From Formosa undariae (GTDB taxonomy: Bacteria > Bacteroidota > Bacteroidia > Flavobacteriales > Flavobacteriaceae), in NCBI RefSeq assembly GCF_042427615.1, contig NZ_JBHMEZ010000001.1:620001-684000 (forward strand): a stretch of 64,000 nucleotides of DNA, given 5' to 3'. Position 1 is the stretch's first letter. Every line of letters starts with the position of its first letter. The position numbers and the translations under genes were made by a program. The notes under the pieces were generated by a model. The model saw only the letters and a program-made list of their open reading frames with translations. It was not told where the DNA came from and ran no database searches. Of this stretch, positions 8,541 through 15,436 are shown piece by piece.

Positions 8541-9524
8541 TTAATCGAATTTTATAGATTTCATAATCGCATCCAATTCGAAAACATAATCACGTTTTTC
8601 TACTGAAGGTGCAAACGTAAACCCTTCGATAACAAGTAATCTATTGTTTGCCTTATCTTCAATAATATAGTTTATAAAAGGCCCGGACATAAAAGCATTT
8701 TTCACATCCCAAATTCCTTTAGTTTCAATAACAGGTTTATCGTCTATAGTTGTATGAAATAAATAAGGAGCATATGCTTTTTCTGTAATCATAAATGTAC
8801 CCTCTGTAGGACCAGGGATATGAACTTTCCCAATAGAATCTCTAATCTTTATAACCTGTTGCACTAAACTATCGTTTTGAGTTACCGCATTTAATGGTAA
8901 TTCGTATAACATTATGTTTTGTGTACCTGTCGTTATATCTTTTCTTAACCAGAAAAAATTCTTGTCTTTTTTCGCAATTCTATATGCTGTAGGAAGATCT
9001 ATTTTAACACCTAAAGCCTTTTCAATAGTATCGATTTTAAGTAAAGACAATTTAATTCTGCGTTGTTTTTCTTTTATTTCTTGACTTTTAAAAGCTTCTA
9101 TAATTTTAGGAGCATTAGATTTTAATTGCTCTATAACCTCTTCTTCTGTTTTACCTGAAACAACCACAACTTTTTGAGGAATAGCATATATATTTTTACC
9201 GAATTTTACGGAAGATGCTTTATTTGGACCAACTTCAACTCTTAATACCGTTCTGTTTTTTGTAACAAACCCACTAAACACTTGAGTAGGAATCTGACTT
9301 AAAGAAAATAATGGTTCGTCTTGAGGTAGTCCATCTACGGGAGCCGCCATAATCTCTCTAATACCTTCACCAACCTTACCTTGCCATAAATCGTTATCGA
9401 CAACAACAGATAAATTATTCAAATTTCCAGAAGATTCTGACAATAATTTTTGGTTGCCTTTTTTATCTCCTTTACAGCTACTAAGAACTAAAAGTGCAGA
9501 TACAAAAAATAGAATTTTACGCAT
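8541..9524 (-). CDS. DUF4837 family lipoprotein
   Basis: A conserved Bacteroidota lipoprotein of unknown function, 327 residues. The lipoprotein signal peptide MRKILFFVSALLVLSSC ends in a lipobox with the modified Cys at 17, followed by KGDKKGNQK, so it is probably anchored in the inner or outer membrane facing the periplasm. The body lacks membrane segments. It contains repeated hydrophobic-strand patterns and the LPTAYRIAKKDKNFFWLRK region that I recall from DUF4837. It lies 23 bp downstream of the lytic transglycosylase gene, so the pair is probably co-transcribed, hinting at cell-wall work. No catalytic motif was recognised. Confidence 0.75.
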   Translation of the reverse strand: MRKILFFVSALLVLSSCKGDKKGNQKLLSESSGNLNNLSVVVDNDLWQGKVGEGIREIMAAPVDGLPQDEPLFSLSQIPTQVFSGFVTKNRTVLRVEVGPNKASSVKFGKNIYAIPQKVVVVSGKTEEEVIEQLKSNAPKIIEAFKSQEIKEKQRRIKLSLLKIDTIEKALGVKIDLPTAYRIAKKDKNFFWLRKDITTGTQNIMLYELPLNAVTQNDSLVQQVIKIRDSIGKVHIPGPTEGTFMITEKAYAPYLFHTTIDDKPVIETKGIWDVKNAFMSGPFINYIIEDKANNRLLVIEGFTFAPSVEKRDYVFELDAIMKSIKFD

Positions 9525-9547
9525 AATGTTTAGTTTTTTAAGAATTA

Positions 9548-11245
9548 TTAGCCCTTAGATATCTTTAAGGACATTCCTGGTTTTAAACGACTACCGCTAA
9601 TATCGTTCCATTCTTTAATATTTTCTACAGAAATTCCAGAATATTTTTGAGCTATGCTCCACAATGAATCTCCTTTTTTAACAATATAAGTGTTTTCGAC
9701 AGATTTATTTGCAGATGCTGTAGATGTCGTACTAGGCGTTGCTCCTGAATTTCTTGGGTAAATTGTTAACCGCTGACCAATACTTAAATTATTACTTCTA
9801 AGTCCGTTCCATTGTTTAATCTGACTAACACGAACACTGTAATTTCTAGCAATTTTACCTAAATAATCTCCTGAGCGTACAGTATATCTTGTCTTCGTTT
9901 CCGAATCGACAAACTGAGGTAAGGGCTTTTCTCTCTTGTCGAATTCTGCTTTAGCATAAGCATAAATCTCTTCTTCATTAGCCACAAAAGGTCCAATAGC
10001 TCGCACTGGCAAACGTAACGTATAAGTTTCATCTTTAATAAACGGAATCACATCCAATTTATAAGCCGGATTTAAAAACTGAAGCTCTTCAATTTTAACT
10101 CCTGTAAGCTCTGAAACCTGGTCTAAAGTTATCATTTGTTTCACGTGAAGCGTATCGGTTTCAATATATGCAAATTCAGGTCTTATCCTAGAAAATCCAA
10201 GTTCTTCAGCATATTCAAAAATATACATCGTCGCTAAAAAAGCAGGTAAATATCCAGCCGTTTCACGAGGTAAGTAGTTTCTAATATTCCAGTAATTTTC
10301 ATAACCACCAGAACGTCTGATTGCTTTAGTCACGTTTCCTGGTCCAGAATTATATGCCGCTAAGGCCAAATCCCAATCGCCAAAAACACTATATAATTTA
10401 GAGAGGTATTTAGCGGCTGCTTCGGTAGATTTTAAAGGATCGCTACGTTCGTCTACATAACTACTAACATCCAACCCATAATACTTTCCTGTTGGGTACA
10501 TAAATTGCCATAAACCCGTTGCACCAACTCTAGATTTAGCTCTGGGTTTTAAAGCTGATTCTACAATCGATAAATACTTTATTTCTAAAGGCAAGTCGTA
10601 GTTGTCTAATTCTCTCTCGAACATCGGGAAATAATACTCACTTAATGCCATTAGCTTTTGAAGTGAATTTCTACGACGCTTTAAATACGATTTAATTACA
10701 CTTTCTAAACCTGGATTGTACTCCACATTGAAAGGTGTTTTTGCGTCTAATTCTAATAACCTTTTTTTAAGGGTATCGGTATTTAGTTCTGGATAATCAA
10801 CAGCATCGTAGGTAAGTTCTGTAACCGATTCGTAAATAGAATCGTAAAGTGAATTACTGTATAATTCGTCTAACCATAATTGGTCGACTTTTGCAGAGTA
10901 TTTATGATCTCTAAGATTCTCAAGACTTAAAGAATCTATAGCAGGCTTAATGGCTTGCTTGTAGTAGGTTTGCCCATCTATAATCGTATCGACTACATGG
11001 TCTTCTCCAGATCGCAACTTATCTTCGGTCACGAGCTCTGTTACAGCCTTAACAACTAAAGTATCTTGTTTTAGATCGTTTACAATTAAAGTAATTTGCC
11101 CTTTAGGAGATAGCGTATCTCGCTGTATTGTGGTTGTTGTTTGGGAACCCCGACTTACTTTTAATGTCAGGGAATCTTGAGCATAAAAACAAGTAATATG
11201 TAAACATGCAATAAAAAATAAATACGAATTTAGTCGGTGCTTCAT
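9548..11245 (-). CDS. Lytic transglycosylase with two LysM domains (MltD-like)
   Basis: Cleaves the glycan strand of peptidoglycan to 1,6-anhydro-muramyl products in the periplasm. The start at 11245 (MKHRLNSYLFF) is preferred because it gives a compact signal peptide ending near CFYAQ; an in-frame ATG lies at 11257. The SLT domain contains the catalytic Glu in SIVESALKP (residue 233 counted from the 11257 ATG), GATGLWQFMYPTG and AAYNSGPGNV. Two LysM glycan-binding repeats lie near 452-496 and 524-567. The family is common beside DUF4837 genes. A hairpin with 17-nt arms encloses its start codon and a parS-like sequence lies inside the gene; both are listed separately. Confidence 0.92.
   Translation of the reverse strand: MKHRLNSYLFFIACLHITCFYAQDSLTLKVSRGSQTTTTIQRDTLSPKGQITLIVNDLKQDTLVVKAVTELVTEDKLRSGEDHVVDTIIDGQTYYKQAIKPAIDSLSLENLRDHKYSAKVDQLWLDELYSNSLYDSIYESVTELTYDAVDYPELNTDTLKKRLLELDAKTPFNVEYNPGLESVIKSYLKRRRNSLQKLMALSEYYFPMFERELDNYDLPLEIKYLSIVESALKPRAKSRVGATGLWQFMYPTGKYYGLDVSSYVDERSDPLKSTEAAAKYLSKLYSVFGDWDLALAAYNSGPGNVTKAIRRSGGYENYWNIRNYLPRETAGYLPAFLATMYIFEYAEELGFSRIRPEFAYIETDTLHVKQMITLDQVSELTGVKIEELQFLNPAYKLDVIPFIKDETYTLRLPVRAIGPFVANEEEIYAYAKAEFDKREKPLPQFVDSETKTRYTVRSGDYLGKIARNYSVRVSQIKQWNGLRSNNLSIGQRLTIYPRNSGATPSTTSTASANKSVENTYIVKKGDSLWSIAQKYSGISVENIKEWNDISGSRLKPGMSLKISKG
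10137..10152. other. Imperfect parS-like site inside the lytic transglycosylase gene
   Basis: TGTTTCACGTGAAGCG matches 14 of 16 positions of the classic ParB site TGTTTCACGTGAAACA. It overlaps codons for LHVKQ, so coding constraint could produce part of it. It is weaker than the two palindromes around mnmG. Confidence 0.35.
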
Positions 11246-11295
11246 CAATAAAACCATTAGTTGGATATAACGTCGAGCCGGCTAAATTCGTATTT
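11220..11295 (-). repeat. Long inverted repeat enclosing the lytic transglycosylase start codon
   Basis: AATACGAATTTAGTCGG (11221-11237) and CCGGCTAAATTCGTATT (11278-11294) are reverse complements at 16 of 17 positions, with a further A-T pair outside. The 40-base loop holds both candidate ATG codons (11257 and 11245). In the minus-strand mRNA this forms a strong hairpin whose 3' arm lies in the signal-peptide codons and whose 5' arm is in the leader. There is no U-run, so it is not a terminator; translational or stability control is a possibility. Confidence 0.6.
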
Positions 11296-11358
11296 TTATA
11301 CTGAAAAAGGAAACTATAAGTTATAAAACTGTAAAGCTTTCAGTATTTAAATTAGAAA

Positions 11359-12546
11359 TTAGTCTAAAATTGCTGCAATACCAGGAAGCGTTTTACCTTC
11401 TAAACTCTCTAACATCGCACCACCACCTGTACTTACATAACTCACTTTCTTTTCGAAACCGAATTGTTTTACAGCAGCAACAGAATCACCTCCACCTACT
11501 AAAGAAAAGGCTCCATTTTTAGTTGCTTCGGCTATAGAATTTCCTAAAGCGATCGTACCATTTGCAAAAGTTGGTAATTCGAAAACACCTAAAGGTCCAT
11601 TCCATAAAATTGTTTTACTCTCTAAAACTACTTTATTAAAGTTTTCAATAGATTTTGGTCCAGCATCTAAACCTTGCCATCCATCAGGAATTTCTGTTAC
11701 ATCGACAACTTTAGTTTCTGCATCGTTACTAAACGCATTAGCAGCAAGAACATCTACAGGAAGATGTATTTGTACATTTTTCTCTTTGGCTTGCTTTAAT
11801 ATATCTAAAGCCAATTCCATTTTATCGTCTTCACAAATTGAATCACCCACTTTTCCTCCTTGTGCTTTAATGAAGGTAAATGTCATACCTCCACCAATAA
11901 TTAAGTGATCTACTTTATCTAAGATATTTTCGATAATTGTAATTTTCGAAGATACTTTAGCACCTCCTAAAACAGCTAAAATTGGTTTTTCACCAGTTTC
12001 CATTACTTTTTGTATGCTCTCTATTTCTTGAGCTAATAAATAACCGAAACATTTATTTTCTGGGAAAAATTTAGCAACTATAGTTGTAGAGGCATGTGCT
12101 CTGTGCGCTGTTCCAAACGCGTCATTTACATAAATATCACCTAATTTAGAAAGTTGTTCTGCAAACTTTTCGTCTCCAGCAGTTTCTTCAGAATAGAAAC
12201 GTAAATTTTCTAATAATAACACTTCTCCAGGCTGTAGAGCCGCAACTGCAGCTTCAGCTTCTTTACCAACACAATCAGAAACAGTTTTCACTGCTACTCC
12301 TAAAACATTAGAAACTTCTTCACTAATATGTTTTAAAGAAAATTGTTCTTGAACACCTTTTGGTCTTCCTAAGTGAGACATTAAAACACAGCTTCCACCA
12401 TCTTCTAAAATTTTAATAATTGTAGGTTTTGCAGATACTATTCTTGTATTATCTGTTACTTTAAAGTCCTCGTCTAAAGGGACATTAAAATCTACTCTAA
12501 TTAATGCTTTTTTATTATTAAAATCGAAATCATTAAGTGTTTTCAT
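11359..12546 (-). CDS. pgk: Phosphoglycerate kinase
   Basis: Glycolytic ATP-generating step (1,3-bisphosphoglycerate plus ADP) in the cytoplasm, reversible in gluconeogenesis. The 395-residue length is standard. Visible signatures are RVDFNVPLD near the N-terminus, MSHLGRPKG (59-67), the substrate-binding RAHAST region, LGGAKVSSKI, the hinge and nucleotide segment WNGPLGVFE, and the C-terminal GGGDSVAAVKQFG and STGGGAMLESLEGK. It is monocistronic and divergent from holB. Upstream are a -7 box at 12572-12579 and a LacI-operator-like palindrome at 12616-12627. Confidence 0.98.
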   Translation of the reverse strand: MKTLNDFDFNNKKALIRVDFNVPLDEDFKVTDNTRIVSAKPTIIKILEDGGSCVLMSHLGRPKGVQEQFSLKHISEEVSNVLGVAVKTVSDCVGKEAEAAVAALQPGEVLLLENLRFYSEETAGDEKFAEQLSKLGDIYVNDAFGTAHRAHASTTIVAKFFPENKCFGYLLAQEIESIQKVMETGEKPILAVLGGAKVSSKITIIENILDKVDHLIIGGGMTFTFIKAQGGKVGDSICEDDKMELALDILKQAKEKNVQIHLPVDVLAANAFSNDAETKVVDVTEIPDGWQGLDAGPKSIENFNKVVLESKTILWNGPLGVFELPTFANGTIALGNSIAEATKNGAFSLVGGGDSVAAVKQFGFEKKVSYVSTGGGAMLESLEGKTLPGIAAILD

Positions 12547-12571
12547 CCTAGAAATTTTTGATGTTATTCTA

Positions 12572-12579
12572 CAAATGTA
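12572..12579 (-). promoter_or_regulatory. Candidate -7 box for pgk
   Basis: Minus-strand TACATTTG fits TAnnTTTG and lies 25 bases upstream of the pgk ATG. No convincing -33 element. Confidence 0.55.
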
Positions 12580-12615
12580 AACAATAATAAACAGCTTTAA
12601 AACGTGTTTTTTTAC

Positions 12616-12627
12616 GAAAACGTTTTC
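12616..12627. promoter_or_regulatory. LacI-type operator-like palindrome upstream of pgk
   Basis: GAAAACGTTTTC is a perfect 12-bp palindrome with a central CG, the hallmark of LacI/GalR-family operators. It lies about 37-48 bp upstream of the pgk -7 box, in the pgk/holB intergenic region. No such regulator is encoded in this window. Confidence 0.35.
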
Positions 12628-12741
12628 TATTTTAAAAGATTTTTAAAAAATTAGGATTACAATACTTAAAATACAGATAAAACTTAATTTTTAACTTAAA
12701 AGTATCTCTGATTTAAATCTTAGCTTTAATTAAAAAATATT

Positions 12742-12749
12742 TAGTTTTG
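12742..12749 (+). promoter_or_regulatory. Candidate -7 box for holB
   Basis: TAGTTTTG fits TAnnTTTG and ends only 4 bases before the holB ATG, so a transcript from it would be leaderless or nearly so. Confidence 0.45.
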
Positions 12750-12753
12750 TGTC

Positions 12754-13905
12754 ATGTTATTTAAAGATATTTTAGGTCAAGATCATATTAAAAACCATTT
12801 AACACAAAGTGTCGATAATGGTCGTATTCCGCATGCGCAATTATTTGTTGGTCCAGAAGGCTCCGGTACTCTGCCTCTTGCTATTGCGTATGCTCAATAT
12901 ATTTTGTGTAAAAATAGCGACGGCGAAAACAATACAGGAAACGAAAGCTGCAATCTAAAATTTAATAACATTTCCCATCCCGATTTGCATTTTGCATTTC
13001 CTGTGACAACGACAGATCGTATAAAATCACACCCTGTATCTTCTCACTTTTTAACCGAATGGCGTCAATTACTAAAAGAACAACCTTACGGAAATCTTTT
13101 CGATTGGTATAAAATGTTAGGTGTAGACAATAAACAAGGTCAAATTGGTGTAGATGAAGCTCAAGATATTGTAAAATCATTGTCTTTAAAAGCGTACGAA
13201 GGTGGTTATAAGGTGATGATTATTTGGATGGCTGAGAAAATGAATCCTGCCGCTTCAAACAAATTATTAAAACTGATTGAAGAGCCTCCAGAAAAAACGG
13301 TATTCATTCTAATTTCTGAAGAAGAGCAGAATATTATAAATACGATTCGGTCACGATGTCAAGTGTTACATTTTCCAAGGCTCTCGGAAGACGTTATTGT
13401 AAAAGCACTTGTAGACGCGTATCATATAAAAGAATCTGAAGCAACAAAAATTGCCAATCAGTCTAACGGAAATTACAATAAAGCCTGCGATTTAGTATAT
13501 CATGATTCCGAAGATACCCAATTTGAAGACTGGTTTGTCCTTTGGGTAAGAAGTGCATTTAAAGCAAAAGGTAATAAAGCCGCTATTCACGATCTTATAA
13601 ATTGGAGTGAAAACATTGCAAAAACCGGTAGAGAAACACAAAAACAATTTTTACATTTTTGTATGGACTTTTTTCGCCAAGCCATGTTGCTAAATTACGG
13701 AGCGAACGCGCTTGTTTATCTGGAACCAAAAACAGCCTTTAAATTAGAGAAGTTTGCACCATTTATTCACAGTGGAAATATTATGGATATTTATGAAGCG
13801 CTTCAGGATGCCATTTATCATATTGAACGTAACGGAAATTCTAAAATAGTACTGACAGATTTATCTATAAAGCTAACGCGTTTACTACATGCAAAACAAG
13901 AATAA
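12754..13905 (+). CDS. holB: DNA polymerase III delta-prime subunit
   Basis: A clamp-loader subunit of 383 residues that positions the gamma/tau ATPases to load the sliding clamp. The AAA+ fold is visible: IPHAQLFVGPEGSG (25-38), GVDEAQDIVKSLSLKAYEGGYKV, MNPAASNKLLKLIEEPPEKT and the TIRSRCQVLHF segment. The Walker A position reads GPEGSGTL, lacking the lysine of an active P-loop, as is common in delta-prime. The zinc-module region keeps only two cysteines (52 and 66) rather than four. The DoxX-like gene follows after 6 bp. Confidence 0.9.
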   Translation: MLFKDILGQDHIKNHLTQSVDNGRIPHAQLFVGPEGSGTLPLAIAYAQYILCKNSDGENNTGNESCNLKFNNISHPDLHFAFPVTTTDRIKSHPVSSHFLTEWRQLLKEQPYGNLFDWYKMLGVDNKQGQIGVDEAQDIVKSLSLKAYEGGYKVMIIWMAEKMNPAASNKLLKLIEEPPEKTVFILISEEEQNIINTIRSRCQVLHFPRLSEDVIVKALVDAYHIKESEATKIANQSNGNYNKACDLVYHDSEDTQFEDWFVLWVRSAFKAKGNKAAIHDLINWSENIAKTGRETQKQFLHFCMDFFRQAMLLNYGANALVYLEPKTAFKLEKFAPFIHSGNIMDIYEALQDAIYHIERNGNSKIVLTDLSIKLTRLLHAKQE

Positions 13906-13911
13906 GCAGCT

Positions 13912-14310
13912 ATGAAAATTATTTTAAATCACAGTGCAGAATTACTTATTCTTATCTTTTTAATCATAACGTTTTTAATGAGTGTTATAGATAAATTAAC
14001 CGATTGGAAAGGTAACGTTGCATTTTTAAAATCTCATTTTGCCAACACCTTTGTACCTCCATTAATACCAATAACATTATTAATTATTCTAATTTTAGAA
14101 GTGCTAACCACTGTCTTTTGTAGTCTAGGAATTTTTGAAATTATTGCAGAAAAAAACACAAGTTATTCACTTGTTGGTTCTATAATTTCATGTGTTATAC
14201 TTTTACTATTTTTATTAGGACAGCGCATCGCCAAAGACTTTGATGGTGCAAGACATATTACAATATATTTTATCGTTTCTGTTTTTGCTGTTTTTCTATT
14301 CCAAAACTAA
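13912..14310 (+). CDS. DoxX-like integral membrane protein
   Basis: A 132-residue inner-membrane protein with four predicted helices at roughly 9-27, 50-72, 86-105 and 113-130. The SVIDKLTDWKGNVAFLKSHFANT loop after helix 1 is the kind of segment seen in DoxX-like proteins. No catalytic motif is visible and the function is unknown. It follows holB by 6 bp and is probably co-transcribed. The assignment rests on topology and the helix-1 loop only. Confidence 0.65.
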   Translation: MKIILNHSAELLILIFLIITFLMSVIDKLTDWKGNVAFLKSHFANTFVPPLIPITLLIILILEVLTTVFCSLGIFEIIAEKNTSYSLVGSIISCVILLLFLLGQRIAKDFDGARHITIYFIVSVFAVFLFQN

Positions 14311-14502
14311 AATACCCAGTTCTTATCTTCCATAAAAATATTCGTTTCTAGCGCCGTTTAAGTAGTTATATTTTTTGTTTAAAATCTCCTTTTTTTTAAA
14401 CTTTTAAAGTTCTGTAAATTTAAAAAAATACAATCTAAAAACAACACTTATTAAACTAAAAAACAACAAGTTACAAAGGTTTTAATTTTGAACCAAGTGT
14501 AT

Positions 14503-14559
14503 AAAAAAAGCATTAAATTCTCAACCTAAAGTTCAAAAATTTAATGCTCTATTTTTTTT
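14503..14559. terminator. Bidirectional terminator between the DoxX-like gene and the DUF4249 gene
   Basis: Arms AGCATTAAATT (14509-14519) and AATTTAATGCT (14538-14548) pair perfectly around an 18-base loop, with A-run and T-run flanks. It lies in the 274-bp convergent gap 14311-14584, where I see nothing else. Confidence 0.75.
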
Positions 14560-14584
14560 ATAACTTACTCTAAAAAAAGGAGTG

Positions 14585-15430
14585 TTATTCTTCAACAAAC
14601 GTATAAGACACCTTATCCGTTTCTGTTACTCTAAAATAACCATAAGGATAGTTTTCTTTATTTGTAATATTTATACAATTACCTAATAATTCCACTGGTG
14701 CTGGAGTAAATGGATTTCCAGAACTACCGGACTGATTGTTAAGGATTCCTATATAATTATAATATTCTTTAGTTACATTGTAGATATTTATATCCACGAC
14801 ATCTCCAGGCTGAAATTCATCTTCTTCTTCATCTCCACGTTTTTCATAGATCAAATGGATTTCATTTCCATTTAAAAACTCATCTGAAACAGTTACCAAA
14901 TCAGGGAAAAAATCGCTTGTGTCTTGGTATTTTAAAATATAAAAATTGGTTTCATCTACTGGGTCGTCAAAATACACATTTACCTCTAAAGCATCAGGAT
15001 CAAATCCATCGTCTTTAGTTTGTGTTACGTTAGTAATAGGCGTTGTAGAAAGTAACGTTTCTGTCGCTGTAAATGTTTCGTCTTCATAAACCACATTTAA
15101 GGTATACACATCATTTAAAATGGCTCCAAAAGCATTGGTTGTATACGTTCCGTTTTGCTGATCTTCAAAAACAAAAACTGTATTATCACTAGCCCTAGTT
15201 ACACTAACTGCTGCACCTGTTACTGCATTAGGTAAATCTGTTTCGAAATATGGCGTTGTGGTACTTAATTTAATAGTCTGATTCATGCCAGAGGTTCCCT
15301 TTTCCCAATCTAAAGAGGCTTCAATTACAAGTCTTGGCTCGGCTGTCGGCACCTCTACGTCTACAACATCTGTACACGACACAACCATAGTAATTAGACT
15401 TAAAAGACAAATATATGTGATGTTTTTCAT
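14585..15430 (-). CDS. DUF4249 domain-containing lipoprotein
   Basis: A 281-residue lipoprotein with signal peptide MKNITYICLLSLITMVVSC and lipobox Cys19. The body resembles the beta-sandwich surface lipoproteins of DUF4249, with VEVPTAEPRLVIEASLDWE near the start and NFYILKYQ and GYFRVTETD strands later. In Bacteroidota these are usually encoded directly beside a TonB-dependent receptor, as here (6 bp downstream of it), and are thought to help capture its ligand at the cell surface. The ligand is unknown. Confidence 0.8.
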   Translation of the reverse strand: MKNITYICLLSLITMVVSCTDVVDVEVPTAEPRLVIEASLDWEKGTSGMNQTIKLSTTTPYFETDLPNAVTGAAVSVTRASDNTVFVFEDQQNGTYTTNAFGAILNDVYTLNVVYEDETFTATETLLSTTPITNVTQTKDDGFDPDALEVNVYFDDPVDETNFYILKYQDTSDFFPDLVTVSDEFLNGNEIHLIYEKRGDEEEDEFQPGDVVDINIYNVTKEYYNYIGILNNQSGSSGNPFTPAPVELLGNCINITNKENYPYGYFRVTETDKVSYTFVEE

Positions 15431-15436
15431 GATGAT

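Noticed and set aside
11298..11346. ATACTGAAA / TTTCAGTAT inverted repeat after pgk as a terminator
   Set aside because: 31-base loop and the downstream minus-strand tract is A-rich rather than T-rich; no clear function.
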